This document shows positions 32,478 to 42,736 of a stretch of 64,000 bases of DNA, piece after piece; position 1 is the first letter of the stretch; every line of letters starts with the position of its first letter. Source of the DNA: Variovorax sp. WS11 (GTDB lineage Bacteria; Pseudomonadota; Gammaproteobacteria; Burkholderiales; Burkholderiaceae_C); assembly GCF_010499245.1 (NCBI RefSeq), contig NZ_JAAGOW010000001.1:3534001-3598000 (forward strand), in the 5' to 3' direction. Below the pieces are notes generated by a model. That model ran no database searches. It was not told the DNA's origin and saw nothing but the letters and a program-made list of their open reading frames with translations. Position numbers and translations under genes: made by a program.

Positions 32478-33518
32478 ATGACCAGCCCCGCCCAGACCCT
32501 CACCCTCATCCGCCCCGACGACTGGCACCTGCATGTGCGCGACGGCGCGGCCCTGCAAGCGGTGGTGCCGCATTCGGCCCGCCAGTTCGGCCGCGCGTTG
32601 ATCATGCCCAACCTGCGCCCCCCGGTGACCACCGCCGAGCAGGCCAAGGCCTACCGCGGCCGCATCCGCGCCGCCGTGCCGGAGGGCCTGGACTTCGAGC
32701 CGGTGATGTCGCTGTACCTGACCGACAAGCTGCCGCCGGAGGAGATCGGGCGAGCGGCCGCGGCGGGCGTATGCGCCCTCAAGCTGTACCCCGCGGGCGC
32801 CACCACCAACAGCGATGCCGGCGTCACCGACATCCGCAAGACCTACCCGACGCTCGAAGCCATGCAGAAGCACGGCCTGCTGCTGCTGGTGCATGGCGAG
32901 GTGACCGACCCCTCGGTCGACCTGTTCGACCGCGAGGCCATCTTCATCGAGCGCGTGATGATCCCGCTGCGCCGGGACTTCCCCGAGCTGAAGATCGTGT
33001 TCGAGCACCTGACGACGAAGGAGGGCGCCCACTACGTGCGCGATGCGGACCGCTTCACCGCCGCCACGATCACCGCGCACCACCTGCTCTACAACCGCAA
33101 CGCGATCTTCACCGGCGGCATCCGGCCGCACTATTACTGCCTGCCGGTGCTCAAGCGCGAGACCCATCGCGTGGCCCTGGTCGAGGCTGCCACCAGCGGC
33201 AGCTCGCGCTTTTTCCTCGGCACCGACAGCGCGCCGCACCCCGCGCACCTCAAGGAACATGCGCTGGGTTGCGCCGGCTGCTACACCGCGCTCACGGCGC
33301 TGGAGCTCTATGCCGAGGCCTTCGACAACGCCGGCGCGCTGGACAAGCTCGAAGGCTTCGCCAGCTTTCACGGCCCCGACTTCTATGGCCTGCCGCGCAA
33401 CAGCGACACCGTGACTTTGCAGCGCGAGAGCTGGACCGTGCCGGAGACCGTGCCTTTTGGCGAGGCGACGCTCAAGCCGCTGCGCGGCGGCGAGACCGTC
33501 GCGTGGAGGCTGCTGTGA
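32478..33518 (+). CDS. pyrC: dihydroorotase
   Basis: 346 residues; converts carbamoyl-aspartate to dihydroorotate in pyrimidine synthesis. Class II dihydroorotase features: metal ligands His17 and His19 (WHLHVRDG), carboxylated Lys102 in [14 protein letters not shown], further His ligands in LVHGEV and FEHLTT, and catalytic Asp in LGTDSAPHP. Length matches E. coli PyrC (348). ATG 32478 is chosen because the barrel starts right after [13 protein letters not shown]; an ATG nine bases upstream is possible. Its TGA overlaps the GTG of the NYN-domain gene, so the two are coupled. Confidence 0.95.
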   Translation: MTSPAQTLTLIRPDDWHLHVRDGAALQAVVPHSARQFGRALIMPNLRPPVTTAEQAKAYRGRIRAAVPEGLDFEPVMSLYLTDKLPPEEIGRAAAAGVCALKLYPAGATTNSDAGVTDIRKTYPTLEAMQKHGLLLLVHGEVTDPSVDLFDREAIFIERVMIPLRRDFPELKIVFEHLTTKEGAHYVRDADRFTAATITAHHLLYNRNAIFTGGIRPHYYCLPVLKRETHRVALVEAATSGSSRFFLGTDSAPHPAHLKEHALGCAGCYTALTALELYAEAFDNAGALDKLEGFASFHGPDFYGLPRNSDTVTLQRESWTVPETVPFGEATLKPLRGGETVAWRLL

Positions 33519-34246
33519 GCACCGCCGGCCGCCGCGTGATGCTGCTGATCGACGCCGACAACGTCTCGGCCGACGTCATCGAGCAGGCCGTGCAGCGCAC
33601 GCTCGCCGACCAGGGCGCCATCCACGTGCGCCGCGCCTACTGCAACGCCGAGACCGCGCTCAAGCAGCAGGCGCTCTTCAAGCGGCTCTCGGTGCGGCCG
33701 ATGGTCAACCTGGCCTCCGGCAAGAACTCCACCGACATCGCGCTGGCGGTCGACGCGATGGACTTGGTGGTGGCCGAGCGCCCCGAGCTGGTGGTGCTGG
33801 TGTCCTCCGATTCCGACTTTGCGCCGCTGGTGATTCGCCTGCGCGAGAAGGGCTGCCGCGTCTGCGGCATCGGCCAGCAGGGCAAGACGGGCGATGAGAC
33901 CGTTGGGGTCTACGACAGCTTCATCGATCTGCAGCACCAGTCCGCGGCGCGGCCCGCTGCCGCCAAGCGTCCCGCGCGCGCGCCGCGGCGCACCAAGGCG
34001 CAAGCGCCTGCGCCGGCCCCCGTGGTGCTGCCCGAGGATGTGCTGCGCATCCTCGATGCGGTGCCCGAGCTCGCCGGCGGCGCGAAGCTCGAGCTCAACC
34101 AGGCGGCCGAGCGCCTGCGCGGCGCCAAGCTGCTGGGCAAGAGCGCGAGCTCGCCCAAGCTGTTCAAGAAATTTCCCGAGCTGTTCCTGCTGACGCCGGA
34201 GAAGACGCCGAACAAGGTGCAGTACGTCGGACCCGCCGCGTCGTGA
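33515..34246 (+). CDS. NYN-domain (LabA-like) putative RNase with C-terminal OST-HTH/LOTUS domain
   Basis: 243 residues. The N-terminal PIN-like NYN domain (5-130) has the acidic active-site cluster Asp13/Asp15 (LIDADN), Asp74 ([13 protein letters not shown]) and Asp99/Asp101 (SSDSDFAPL). A basic Pro/Ala linker (about 135-165) leads to an OST-HTH/LOTUS-like domain (about 168-238, [21 protein letters not shown] to FPELFLL). LOTUS domains bind RNA or partner proteins, so this is probably an RNA-processing nuclease. GTG start with GGAGG, overlapping pyrC by four bases; the end overlaps the DUF3025 gene the same way. Confidence 0.85.
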   Translation: MSTAGRRVMLLIDADNVSADVIEQAVQRTLADQGAIHVRRAYCNAETALKQQALFKRLSVRPMVNLASGKNSTDIALAVDAMDLVVAERPELVVLVSSDSDFAPLVIRLREKGCRVCGIGQQGKTGDETVGVYDSFIDLQHQSAARPAAAKRPARAPRRTKAQAPAPAPVVLPEDVLRILDAVPELAGGAKLELNQAAERLRGAKLLGKSASSPKLFKKFPELFLLTPEKTPNKVQYVGPAAS

Positions 34247-35007
34247 ACCTGCCCGCGGGCTTCGACCCGGCACGGCCCTGGCTGGCGCCCTATGCGCCGC
34301 GGGCCGCGGCGATGACGGCGCCGCTGGCACGAGGCGCCGGCGTGGCCGCCGTGCTGTCGGGCCAGGGCGCGGACGTCGGACTGCCGGCCGGGCCCCTGCG
34401 CTTTGTGCAGGCCGATGCCGCGCCGCCCGGCGAAGCCTATGAGGCCTTCATCTTCCGCACCGCGCAGGTGCCCACGCGCGACAACCTGCATGACCTTTTC
34501 AACGGCCTGGCGTGGCTGCATTTCCCGCGCGCCAAGCGGCGCCTCAACGAATTGCAGGCGGCCGAGATCGCGCGTGCCGGCATCGGTGCCACGCGCGGGC
34601 CCCTGCGCGATGCGCTGACCCTCTTCGACGAGAACGGAGCGGTGCTCGATGCGCCGGCTGCGTTGTGGGCGGCGCTGCTGGCGCGCGATTGGCCGCGCCT
34701 CTTCATGCGCGAACGCGCGCTGTGGCGCGAGGCCCGCTTGCTGGTCTTCGGCCATGCGCTGCTCGAAAAGCTCGTTTCGCCGCGCAAGGCGCTCACGGCG
34801 CATGTGCTGTGGGCACCGGGCGCGGTCCGCTCGATCGCGATCGACGATGCGGCGATCGCGGCCGCGCTGGAACCCGATCACCTGGCCGGCAAGCCCTTGG
34901 CGCCGCTGCCCGTGCTGGGCGTGCCGGGCTGGTGGCCCGCCAACGAGGCGCCGGAGTTCTACGACGACCCGGCGGTCTTCAGGCCGGCACGGCCTCCGCA
35001 GCACTGA
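34243..35007 (+). CDS. DUF3025 family protein
   Basis: 254 residues of the DUF3025 family, function unknown. Conserved features include FRTAQVPTRDNLHDLFNGLAWL near residues 70-95, FPRAKRRLNELQ, and a C-terminal LPVLGVPGWWPANEAPEFYDD. No signal peptide or membrane helix. It starts at GTG 34243 overlapping the NYN gene stop (GTGA) and ends with a 29-bp convergent overlap with tphA1. Third gene of the pyrC operon. Confidence 0.85.
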   Translation: MNLPAGFDPARPWLAPYAPRAAAMTAPLARGAGVAAVLSGQGADVGLPAGPLRFVQADAAPPGEAYEAFIFRTAQVPTRDNLHDLFNGLAWLHFPRAKRRLNELQAAEIARAGIGATRGPLRDALTLFDENGAVLDAPAALWAALLARDWPRLFMRERALWREARLLVFGHALLEKLVSPRKALTAHVLWAPGAVRSIAIDDAAIAAALEPDHLAGKPLAPLPVLGVPGWWPANEAPEFYDDPAVFRPARPPQH

Positions 35008-36013
35008 GCGCCGGCCCATCGACGAACACATCGGCATGGAAGTCGGCGGCGTCCAGCCCGAGCTTCTGCAGCGCCAGCTCGCGCACCGCGTGCACCATGC
35101 CGGGCGAGCCGCAGCAGTAGAGCTCGTGCCCCGCGAGTTCGGGGCAGTGGGCCTGCAAGGCCTGGTCCACGCGGCCCGCGAAGGCGTCCTCGGCGTCGCC
35201 GCCTTCTTCGCTCAAGGCCGCGAGGAACCGGAAAGACCCCGGCCATTGCCGCTGCCACTTCGCCACTGCCGATCGCAGGTAGATGCCTTCCGCGCGGCGC
35301 GCGCCCCAGATCAGCGTGATCGGCCGCTCGATGCGGCGCTTCGCCATGTCGTCGAGGATGGACTTGATGGGTGCGAAGCCGGTGCCGCCGGCCACGAAGA
35401 CGATGGGCCGCGGCGAGGCGGCGTCCAGCGTCACGGCGCCGAAGGGCAGTTCGACATCGAGCAGGTCTCCCTGTTGCAGCGCCGGCACGCGGGCGCTGAA
35501 GGCGCCCCCTTGCACATGGCGGATGTGCAGGGTCAGCGCGTCGCTCTCGTGCGGCGCATTGGCCATCGAATAGCAGCGCGTGCTGCCGTCGCCCACCGCG
35601 AGCTGCAGGTACTGCCCCGCGTGGAACTTCGCGCGCTGGCCCGCCGGCAGCCGCAACTGAAGCACGGACACATCGGGCGCAGCCAGCTGATTGCGAAAGA
35701 CCTTGGCCGTGAAGCGCTTGCGCGCGCCGGGGTCGATGCGATGCCAGGACACCGGCTGGATCTGCAGATCGCTCGCCGGCGTGCACATGCAGTAGAGCAC
35801 CTGCTCCGGCGTGCAGCTCTCGTTGCGGATCGAGGCGCCCTCGAGGCCGGCGACCTCGCCCTGCGCAATGCCGCCGGCGCAGTTTCCGCACACGCCCTTG
35901 CGGCAGGAGTAGGGCAGCTCGATGCCGGCGCGCAGGGCGGCGTCGAGCACGCTCTGGTTCTCCGCGCAGTCGAAGGCGATGTCACTGCCGGCGATGGCGA
36001 CGCGATGGCTCAT
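34979..36013 (-). CDS. tphA1: terephthalate 1,2-dioxygenase reductase component
   Basis: 344 residues. An N-terminal plant-type [2Fe-2S] domain (Cys37, Cys42, Cys45, Cys74 in [12 protein letters not shown] and VLYCMC) is followed by an FAD domain ([13 protein letters not shown]) and an NAD domain ([17 protein letters not shown]). It passes electrons from NAD(P)H to the TphA2A3 oxygenase. The protein closely follows what I remember of Comamonas TphA1, including RKRFTAKV and [11 protein letters not shown]. Its ATG overlaps the tphB stop by four bases; last gene of the operon. Confidence 0.9.
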   Translation of the reverse strand: MSHRVAIAGSDIAFDCAENQSVLDAALRAGIELPYSCRKGVCGNCAGGIAQGEVAGLEGASIRNESCTPEQVLYCMCTPASDLQIQPVSWHRIDPGARKRFTAKVFRNQLAAPDVSVLQLRLPAGQRAKFHAGQYLQLAVGDGSTRCYSMANAPHESDALTLHIRHVQGGAFSARVPALQQGDLLDVELPFGAVTLDAASPRPIVFVAGGTGFAPIKSILDDMAKRRIERPITLIWGARRAEGIYLRSAVAKWQRQWPGSFRFLAALSEEGGDAEDAFAGRVDQALQAHCPELAGHELYCCGSPGMVHAVRELALQKLGLDAADFHADVFVDGPALSAAEAVPA

Positions 36014-36990
36014 GGTGTGGTGTCTCCCGGACCCAGGCCCGACAAGAGGTGAATGGTGCGCAGCACTGCGCCCGGGTCCGCGATGCCGCGCCCCGCAATG
36101 TCCATCGCGCTGCCATGGCCCACGCTGGACAGCAGCACCTCGGCGCCGATGGAGAGCGCGCTGGCGGCGTGCGGCGCCAGCAGCTTGATGGGGATATGCC
36201 CCTGGTCATGCAGCATCGCGACGTAGAGCTCGTGTCGGCGCTGCGCCAGCAGCACGTCGGCGCCCTGTGGGCCGTCGACACGAAGGCCTTCGGCGCGCAA
36301 CGCGCGAACGGCCGGCTCGACACAGGCCTCGTCCTCGGGCCCGAACAGCCCGTCCTCGGAGGCGTGCGGATTGATGCCGAACACGCCGATCGACGGGTCC
36401 GGCACCCCCAGCAATGCACAGGCCCGCACACCGGCGCGCACCGCGGCGGCGATCAGTTCGGGCTGCAGCCGGCCCAGGGCCTGGCGCACGCTCTCGTGCA
36501 GCGTCGCATGCACGATGCGCAGGCCACCGCCGACCAGCATCAGGAACACGCTGTCCTCCGCCTGGCCGCAGACGCGCGCCACCAGCGAGGGGTAGCCGCT
36601 GAAGGCGATGCCGGCTTGGCGGATCGCGGTCTCGTGATGAGGGCAGGCCACCACGGCATCGAATTCGCCGCGCTGGCACGCCTCGATCGCCGCGCTCGCC
36701 GACGCCACCGCCGAAGCGCCGGCCGCGGCCTCGATGCGGCCCGGCTGCGCAGCGTGGGCCGGCAACTGGCCAGCATCGACCAGACCCAGCGCCGGCAGCA
36801 TCGCTGCGAGGCCCAGCTGCGCCGCCGCGCGCTCGAGCACGCTGCGTGGCCCGAAGAGGGTGATGCGCTCGCGCGCATCGGCCGGCAGCGCCGCCAGCGC
36901 CTTCAGTGCAATCTCGGGCCCGATGCCGTTAGGATCGCCCGCGGCGAGCGCGAGACGGCGGGCCCGTGTCGTCGTTGTCGCAGTGTTCAC
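36010..36990 (-). CDS. tphB: cis-diol dehydrogenase of terephthalate pathway (PdxA family)
   Basis: 326 residues of the PdxA family of metal-dependent NAD dehydrogenases/decarboxylases: [18 protein letters not shown] at the N-terminus, [27 protein letters not shown] and [13 protein letters not shown]. PdxA proper acts in vitamin B6 synthesis, but this copy sits between tphA3 and tphA1. There it should oxidise 1,2-dihydroxy-3,5-cyclohexadiene-1,4-dicarboxylate to protocatechuate with loss of CO2. It starts at GTG 36990, overlapping the tphA3 stop (GTGA). Confidence 0.88.
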   Translation of the reverse strand: MNTATTTTRARRLALAAGDPNGIGPEIALKALAALPADARERITLFGPRSVLERAAAQLGLAAMLPALGLVDAGQLPAHAAQPGRIEAAAGASAVASASAAIEACQRGEFDAVVACPHHETAIRQAGIAFSGYPSLVARVCGQAEDSVFLMLVGGGLRIVHATLHESVRQALGRLQPELIAAAVRAGVRACALLGVPDPSIGVFGINPHASEDGLFGPEDEACVEPAVRALRAEGLRVDGPQGADVLLAQRRHELYVAMLHDQGHIPIKLLAPHAASALSIGAEVLLSSVGHGSAMDIAGRGIADPGAVLRTIHLLSGLGPGDTTP

Positions 36991-37451
36991 AGCGGCAGGG
37001 CCAGCAGCGTGTCGGTCACCGTGCTGTCGCACACGGCCACGCGCGACTGCAGTTTCAGCTGCCCGTCTTGCTGGACGAAGTGGTCCTGGTACACGCCGGT
37101 GGCGAAGACTTCCGTCTGGCCGGTGGCCATGATGCGCGCCACGATGAAGGGCGTGCGCGCCTCGGCGCCGTCGGCGCTGGCTTGCTCGAGCAAGGGAATG
37201 CCCAGCAGATGCCGATAGCGCTGCCGCTCGTAGATGTTCGCTTCGCGCAGGGCCGCGATGCGGTCTTGCAGCATCGCGCGCGAGTCGGCATAGACGATGC
37301 CGGCGGCCAGGCCCTCCCGCTCGTTCTCCACATGCGTGATGCGGTAGTGGCAGTCTTCGGTGAAGTAGTCCGGCCACTGCTCCAGCGCATCGCTGTCGAT
37401 GGTGTGGGCGTAGGCCGCGTTGAAGGCGCACAGCGCCAGCAGGTCGATCAT
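36987..37451 (-). CDS. tphA3: terephthalate 1,2-dioxygenase small (beta) subunit
   Basis: 154 residues, the same length as Comamonas TphA3 as I recall it. NTF2-like ring-hydroxylating dioxygenase beta subunit: [48 protein letters not shown], ending [15 protein letters not shown]. It is structural, packing with TphA2 in an alpha3beta3 oxygenase. The ATG at 37451 has a GAGAGA ribosome site. It lies 28 bases after tphA2 and overlaps tphB. Confidence 0.92.
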   Translation of the reverse strand: MIDLLALCAFNAAYAHTIDSDALEQWPDYFTEDCHYRITHVENEREGLAAGIVYADSRAMLQDRIAALREANIYERQRYRHLLGIPLLEQASADGAEARTPFIVARIMATGQTEVFATGVYQDHFVQQDGQLKLQSRVAVCDSTVTDTLLALPL

Positions 37452-37479
37452 CGTGTGTCTCTCTCGTCGTCGCGCCTGC

Positions 37480-38721
37480 TCAGGCGCCCATGTGATGGCG
37501 GTAGGCTTTCCAGAAGCCGCGCACCGAAGCCTCGGTGGCGCGGCCTTCGCTCGACTCGGCGCCGTCGCCGCCCATCTCGACCACCGCCTCATGGTCGTGC
37601 GCGCCGGCAATTCCGCGCTGCACGAAGCCGCCCACCGCGCCGTCCTCCATCGAGATGAAGCCGGCGGGCCCGATCAGGTTCGACTGCTTCAGGCGTACGC
37701 GGCGCTCTTCGGCCGTGTCGTCGGCATAGCCCAGGTAGGTCCAATTGAGCTCGGTGCGCGCCACGCCCTTGGGCAGCACCTGGCGCACGGCCAGGCAGTT
37801 CTGGATCTGCTGCAGCACGAACCCGGGGAAGACCGAGAGGATCTGCAGCGTCACGCCGTCCTCGTATTCCTTGAAGCCGGCGAGCAGGCTCGGGTCCTTC
37901 AGGCGATAGCGGTCGTTGTCGGAGCGCAGCGCCTGTTCCTTGTACGAGGCGTCTTTCTCCGCGGCCGGATCGATCATCGAGTAGCTCACATGGTGGCCGC
38001 CGCTCTCGTCGACGATCACGCCGCCCTTCTGCGACAGGCGGTTGAGCTCGAAGGTGGTGAAGAACAGGTGCAGCAGGCTCGCGTGGTAGCTGTCCTTCAC
38101 GTTCTCCACGTAGAGCTTCCAGTTGTTGGGCAGCGCCTGCGTGAAGCGGCCGATGACCTCCACCGGCTTGTGCAGCACGCGCTCGATGCGCGCGCATATC
38201 TCCTCGCCCAGGTAGTCCTCGATGCCGGGCACGTCCTCGCTGAAGCTGCCGAAGACCAGTCCGCAGAAGGTGGCGATGCGCAGCTTGCGCGGGCCATGGG
38301 CCTCCTTGCAGAAATCCGGCGGCATGCCGCCCTGGCCCTTGACGCCTTTCTCGAAGGCCACGCCGGTCAGGTCGCCCTGGCGGTTGTAGCTCCAGGCGTG
38401 GTAGACGCACTGGAAGTTCTCGGCGCGGCCCGATTTCTCCAGCGCGATCAGCGCGCCGCGGTGGGCGCAGCGGTTCTCGAAGGCGTAGATCTCGCCGTCT
38501 TCGTCACGTACCACCACCACCGGCGTCTCGCCGGCGAAGGTGGTGCGGTAGCTGCCGGCATCGGGCAGCTCGGCTTCGAGGCACAGGTAGTTCCAGACCT
38601 CGCCGCGGAAGATGCGGGCCTGCTCGTCGGCCGCGGTCTGCGCGTCGCTGTAGAGCGCGAAGGGGATGCGCGTGAGGCCGGGGCCGGCCCAGTGGATCGG
38701 TTGGGATGCGATGTCGTTCAT
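37480..38721 (-). CDS. tphA2: terephthalate 1,2-dioxygenase large (alpha) subunit
   Basis: 413 residues, equal to Comamonas TphA2. Rieske centre Cys85-His87 (NRCAHRGAL) and Cys105-His108 (QCVYHAWSY). Mononuclear iron site with His213 and His218 ([12 protein letters not shown]) and bridging Asp210. It adds O2 to terephthalate to give the cis-dihydrodiol. The sequence follows the known enzyme nearly throughout ([52 protein letters not shown]). ATG 38721 chosen to match. It lies 11 bases downstream of tphC. Confidence 0.94.
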   Translation of the reverse strand: MNDIASQPIHWAGPGLTRIPFALYSDAQTAADEQARIFRGEVWNYLCLEAELPDAGSYRTTFAGETPVVVVRDEDGEIYAFENRCAHRGALIALEKSGRAENFQCVYHAWSYNRQGDLTGVAFEKGVKGQGGMPPDFCKEAHGPRKLRIATFCGLVFGSFSEDVPGIEDYLGEEICARIERVLHKPVEVIGRFTQALPNNWKLYVENVKDSYHASLLHLFFTTFELNRLSQKGGVIVDESGGHHVSYSMIDPAAEKDASYKEQALRSDNDRYRLKDPSLLAGFKEYEDGVTLQILSVFPGFVLQQIQNCLAVRQVLPKGVARTELNWTYLGYADDTAEERRVRLKQSNLIGPAGFISMEDGAVGGFVQRGIAGAHDHEAVVEMGGDGAESSEGRATEASVRGFWKAYRHHMGA

Positions 38722-38732
38722 GTTTCGTGATG

Positions 38733-39701
38733 TCAATCGAGGCTGACCTTGGCGCTCTTGATGACCTTGTTCCATTTCGCGGACTCGGCCTGCAGGAACT
38801 TGCCGGTGCGGGCGGCGTCCCAGCCGCGCGGCTCGGCGCCCTGTTCGGCGAACTTCTGCTTCACGTCAGGCAATGCCAGCGCATCGGCGATCGCCTTCTG
38901 CGTGGAGGCGACCTTGTCCGCGGGCGTGCCGGGCGGCGCCACGACAGCGAACCAGGTCACGGCGTTCATGGCGGGCAGCTTCTGCTCGGCGAAGGTGGGC
39001 ACCTCGGGCAGGGCATGCGAGCGCTGCTCGTCGGCCACGCCCAGGATGCGCAGCTTGCCGGCCTGGTGGAAGGGAAGCGAAGAGCTCAGGTTGTCGAAGA
39101 ACACGTCGATCTGGCCGCCCACCAGGTCCACCAGCGCGGGCGCCGTGCCCTTGTAGGGGATGTGGACCATCTCCACGCCGGTCAGCTGCATGAACAGGCT
39201 GGCCGTCAGGTGCGAGGTGGTGCCGTTGCCCTGCGAGCCGTAGCTGAGCTTGCCGGGGTTGGCCTTGGCGTAGGCGATGAACTCCTGCACGTTCTTCACC
39301 GGCAGCTTGGGGCTGACCACCAGCACGTTGGGCACCGTCGCGAGCACCGTGACGGGCACCCATTTCGCGGGATCGAAGGAGAGCTTCTTGTAGAGATGCT
39401 GGTTGATCGCGATCGGCGCCGGCGGCGAGACCAGCAGGGTGTTGCCGTCGGGCTCCGAGCGGAACACCAGCTCGGCGCCGATGTTGCCGCCCGCGCCGGT
39501 GCGGTTGTCGATCAGCACGCCGCCGGGGTACTGCGCGCGCAGCTTCTCGGCCACCACGCGCGGCAGGATGTCGGCGGTGCCGCCGGCCGGGAAGGGCACG
39601 ACGAGCTTCAGCGCTTGCGGGCTCTGCGCCGAGGCGGGGCCGAGCAGGCAGGCGCCGGCCAGGCAGGCGGCGCAGAGGCGCCGCGCGAAGGAATTCAGCA
39701 T
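38733..39701 (-). CDS. tphC: terephthalate-binding Bug-family receptor
   Basis: 322 residues. Signal peptide (1-25, [21 protein letters not shown]) and Bug receptor domain: [70 protein letters not shown]. In Comamonas, TphC captures terephthalate for a TctAB-type permease encoded elsewhere; none is encoded here. First gene of the minus-strand tph operon, facing tphR across an 86-bp gap. Ligand assigned by position, since Bug sequences alone do not reveal it. Confidence 0.9.
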   Translation of the reverse strand: MLNSFARRLCAACLAGACLLGPASAQSPQALKLVVPFPAGGTADILPRVVAEKLRAQYPGGVLIDNRTGAGGNIGAELVFRSEPDGNTLLVSPPAPIAINQHLYKKLSFDPAKWVPVTVLATVPNVLVVSPKLPVKNVQEFIAYAKANPGKLSYGSQGNGTTSHLTASLFMQLTGVEMVHIPYKGTAPALVDLVGGQIDVFFDNLSSSLPFHQAGKLRILGVADEQRSHALPEVPTFAEQKLPAMNAVTWFAVVAPPGTPADKVASTQKAIADALALPDVKQKFAEQGAEPRGWDAARTGKFLQAESAKWNKVIKSAKVSLD

Positions 39702-39779
39702 GGGTGTCTTGTCTCCGTGGCAGACGTTCATCGGGGTAGGGGGAAGTGTCCGCCCCGGGGGCATGGCGAACAAGCTAGA

Positions 39780-39796
39780 TTTGCGCTATGCGCAAA
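39780..39796. promoter_or_regulatory. palindrome over the tphR start, probable TphR operator
   Basis: TTTGCGCTATGCGCAAA: perfect seven-base arms around TAT. It includes the tphR start codon at 39788. IclR regulators bind such dyads near their own promoters, so binding here would affect both tphR and the divergent tphC operon. Inferred from position only. Confidence 0.5.
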
Positions 39797-40588
39797 AACG
39801 AAGCCGCTCCCCAGGTAAGCGTGGACCAGCCCGACAAGAATTTCGTCGCCTCGCTGCAGAAGGGCCTGGAGGTGCTGACCTGCTTCGGGCGCCAGCACAG
39901 CCGGCTCACCGTGTCGGAGGTGGCGCGGCTCACCGGCTGCTCGCCGGCCTCGGCGCGGCGCTCGCTGCTGACCCTGCAGGCGCTGGGCTACCTCGACAGC
40001 GACGGCAAGCGCTTCTGGATGCTGCCGAAGGCGCTCTTGGTGGCGCATGCCTACCTGGCCTCGCGGGCCACGCCTTCGCTGGCGCAGCCGCTGCTGGACG
40101 CGCTGTCGGAGCGCACCCGCGAGTCGGCCTCGCTGGGCAAGCTCTTGGGCGACGACGCGATCATCATCGCCCGCTCCACCGCGCGGCGCAGCCTCAGCAC
40201 GGGGCTGGGCATCGGCTCGCGCCTGCCGGCGTATTGCTCGGCGTTGGGGCGCGTGCTGCTCGCGAGCCTGCCGCCGGCGGAGGCCGAACGGCGCGTGCGC
40301 GCGATGCCGCGGCAGCCGCTCACCGCGCGCACCGTGTACGAGCTGAAGCCGGTGCTGGCCCTGCTCGCACGCTGCCGCGAGGAGGGCTACGCCGGCAACG
40401 ACGGCGAGCTCGAGCTGGGCGTGCGCTCCATGGCCGTGCCGGTGCACGACCGCACGGGCGCGATGGTGGCCGCGATGAGCATCGCGGTGCGCGCCGAGCG
40501 CATGAGCTTCGTCGAATTCCGGGACGCTTTTCTCCCGGCGCTGCGCAAGGCCAGCGCTACGCTGGCGGGCCGGCTTTATCCCGAGTGA
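39788..40588 (+). CDS. tphR: IclR-family regulator of terephthalate operon
   Basis: 266 residues. The IclR winged HTH (about 22-85, LTVSEVARLTGCSPASARRSLLTLQALGYL) precedes the effector domain (about 95-265, SALGRVLLASL, GYAGNDGELELGVRSMAVPV). In Comamonas, TphR is an IclR-type activator responding to terephthalate. Here it is likewise divergent from tphC and overlaps the palindrome at its own start. The ligand is inferred from synteny. Confidence 0.9.
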   Translation: MRKNEAAPQVSVDQPDKNFVASLQKGLEVLTCFGRQHSRLTVSEVARLTGCSPASARRSLLTLQALGYLDSDGKRFWMLPKALLVAHAYLASRATPSLAQPLLDALSERTRESASLGKLLGDDAIIIARSTARRSLSTGLGIGSRLPAYCSALGRVLLASLPPAEAERRVRAMPRQPLTARTVYELKPVLALLARCREEGYAGNDGELELGVRSMAVPVHDRTGAMVAAMSIAVRAERMSFVEFRDAFLPALRKASATLAGRLYPE

Positions 40589-40763
40589 GCGTAGTGGCGT
40601 GTTCCGGACGTGCGAACTTTTGCTCCTATGATCGATCCGAGGCCTGGCGCCGCAGGGCAGAACCACCACAACGATCCGCCGTGCCGCGCTTGAAAACCCC
40701 CTCGCCGGGCCTCATTTGCTCGCCACGGCGAGTGCTTCGCCTGAACCCCACGGAGAAATCAGC

Positions 40764-41639
40764 TTGAAACGCATCCTTCTGTTTGTCCTGACCAACGTGA
40801 TGGTGGTCGCGGTGCTGGGCGTCGTTGCCAGTCTGCTCGGCGTCAACCGCTACCTCACCGCCAACGGGCTCAACCTGACGGCCCTGCTGGGCTTTGCGCT
40901 GGTGATGGGCTTCGGCGGCGCGATCATCTCGCTGCTCATCAGCAAGCCCATGGCCAAGTGGACGGCCGGCGTGCGCATCATCAACGAGCCGCAGTCGCCC
41001 GACGAGGCCTGGATCGTGCAGACCGTGCGCAAGTTCGCCGACAAGGCCGGCATCGGCATGCCCGAGGTCGGCATCTTCGAGGGCGACCCCAATGCCTTCG
41101 CCACCGGCGCCTTCAAGAACTCGTCGCTGGTGGCCGTGTCTACCGGCCTGCTCGCCAACATGACGCGCGAGGAGGTCGAGGCCGTGATCGGCCACGAGGT
41201 GGCGCACGTGGCCAACGGCGACATGGTGACGATGACGCTGATCCAGGGCGTGATGAACACCTTCGTGGTTTTCCTCTCGCGCGTGATCGGCTATGCGGTC
41301 GACGGCTTCCTGCGCCGGGGAAGCGACAACAACGCGGGCCCCGGCATCGGCTACATGATCACCACCGTGGTGCTCGACATCGTGCTGGGCTTCGCGGCCG
41401 CGATCGTGGTGGCCTGGTTCTCGCGCCAGCGCGAGTTCCGCGCCGACGCCGGCGCGGCCCAGCTGATGGGCCGCAAGCAGCCGATGGTGAACGCGCTCGC
41501 CCGCCTGGGCGGCCTGACGCCCGGCGAGCTGCCGAAGGCGGTGGAAGCGATGGGCATCACGGGCAGCATCGGCAAGTTGTTTGCCACGCACCCGCCGATC
41601 GAGGAGCGCATCGCGGCGCTGCAGAACGCCCAGGGCTGA
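40764..41639 (+). CDS. htpX: membrane zinc metalloprotease HtpX
   Basis: 291 residues, M48 protease for quality control of membrane proteins. Two N-terminal helices (4-26 and 36-58), the zinc motif HEVAH (144-148) followed by VANGD, two further helices (about 158-175 and 193-217), and the third ligand in [11 protein letters not shown]. It starts at TTG 40764 with GGAGAAATCAGC upstream; the translated start [11 protein letters not shown] matches the family, while the ATG 48 bases upstream adds a non-conserved stretch. A strong terminator follows. Confidence 0.93.
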   Translation: MKRILLFVLTNVMVVAVLGVVASLLGVNRYLTANGLNLTALLGFALVMGFGGAIISLLISKPMAKWTAGVRIINEPQSPDEAWIVQTVRKFADKAGIGMPEVGIFEGDPNAFATGAFKNSSLVAVSTGLLANMTREEVEAVIGHEVAHVANGDMVTMTLIQGVMNTFVVFLSRVIGYAVDGFLRRGSDNNAGPGIGYMITTVVLDIVLGFAAAIVVAWFSRQREFRADAGAAQLMGRKQPMVNALARLGGLTPGELPKAVEAMGITGSIGKLFATHPPIEERIAALQNAQG

Positions 41640-41657
41640 TTGCCGACGCGCATGAAG

Positions 41658-41687
41658 AAAAAGGGGCCGGTCTACCGGCCCCTTTTT
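41658..41687 (+). terminator. rho-independent terminator after htpX
   Basis: AAAAAGGGGCCGGT and ACCGGCCCCTTTTT form a perfect 14-bp stem with a two-base loop (CT). The T-run lies on the plus strand and the complementary A-run makes it potentially bidirectional, also serving the convergent methyltransferase gene. Confidence 0.9.
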
Positions 41688-41755
41688 CGTTGGGTCGAGG
41701 CCCGTCAGCGAGTTGGCGTTGGTGAGCGGATAGCCCCCTTGCGCCGGGCCCTTCG

Positions 41756-42568
41756 CTATCCCGCCGCCACGATCACATGCGCCTGAATCTTGCCGGCCAC
41801 CGGGCCTTCGCCATGGCGGCTGGCGATTGCCTCCGTCGCGCGGTCCGTCGCGAGTTGAAGCAAGCCGGCGTCGCGCGCCTCGATTTCGTTGCGTAGCGGC
41901 GTCCCCTGGCAGTAGGCGGTGGCGGCGTCGCGTGCCGAGGGCGCGCGACTCACCTTTTCGCTCGTCTCGATCTCGATGTCGACGAATCCTGCGCGGCTCA
42001 ATTCCTCGCGGATCCGTGCGATGTCGTGATAGCCGTGCGGCGTGCGGGCGAGGAATCGCGGAGGGTCGTGCGGAAACACCGCGGCGACGGCGTTGGTGAC
42101 CTCGTCGGCAAAGGCGTTCTCTTCGATGCGGTCCCAAACATTGAAGACAAATCGCCCGCCTGGCCTCAGCACGCGACGCGCCTCGGCGTAGCCGGCGATC
42201 CGGTTGGGGAAAAACATCGCGCCGAACTGGCAGCAAACGACGTCGAACGAGGCATCTTCGAACGGCAGGTCGATCGCATCCGCTTGCCGCCATTCGATAC
42301 GGCTATCGGGCCTCTGCCGGGTGGCGGCATAGTCGAGCATGGGTTGGTTGAGGTCCGTCACCACGTAGGATGCGTCGGCTCTGAGCCTTGGCGCAAGCGC
42401 CCGCGTGACCACGCCGCTGCCGGCCGCCGTTTCAAGCACCGAGCCGGGCGAGGAAGCAGCGGCAAGCGCCGCCAGGTCGCCGGCATAGGCCTCGAAGATC
42501 AGGGGGACCATCAGCATGTCGTAGAACTTCGGGATCGAGCCCGCGAAGACCTTGTCGCTCTCGGCCAT
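41756..42568 (-). CDS. class I SAM-dependent methyltransferase
   Basis: 270 residues of the Methyltransf_11 type. Motif I is VLETAAGSGVVTRALAPRL (about 44-62). The acidic residue after strand 2 is in VTDLNQPML. Motif III is DAIDLPFEDASFDVVCCQFGAMFF, followed by RRVLRPGGRFVFNVWD. It uses S-adenosylmethionine, and the substrate is not predictable. It resembles the methyltransferase at 46452-47264 in general plan. ATG 42568 has GGAGATC upstream. Confidence 0.87.
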   Translation of the reverse strand: MAESDKVFAGSIPKFYDMLMVPLIFEAYAGDLAALAAASSPGSVLETAAGSGVVTRALAPRLRADASYVVTDLNQPMLDYAATRQRPDSRIEWRQADAIDLPFEDASFDVVCCQFGAMFFPNRIAGYAEARRVLRPGGRFVFNVWDRIEENAFADEVTNAVAAVFPHDPPRFLARTPHGYHDIARIREELSRAGFVDIEIETSEKVSRAPSARDAATAYCQGTPLRNEIEARDAGLLQLATDRATEAIASRHGEGPVAGKIQAHVIVAAG

Positions 42569-42736
42569 GAGATCTCCTTGAAAGCGCTGAACGGGCGCCC
42601 TTGACCCTCATTCCTGAGCGTGCCAAGTCTCTTCGATGAGGCCGCCGCCTGGTTGGGCATCGGTGACGATGCGCTATGGTGGCCGCGCATGCCACCCTCG
42701 TCAACGTCGCGCCAGGGGCATCGCGGCCTGATCAGC

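Noticed and set aside
36010-36990. Calling the PdxA-family gene a vitamin B6 biosynthesis gene (pdxA)
   Set aside because: Position between tphA3 and tphA1 with coupled starts matches tphB; a biosynthetic pdxA usually neighbours ksgA or surA.
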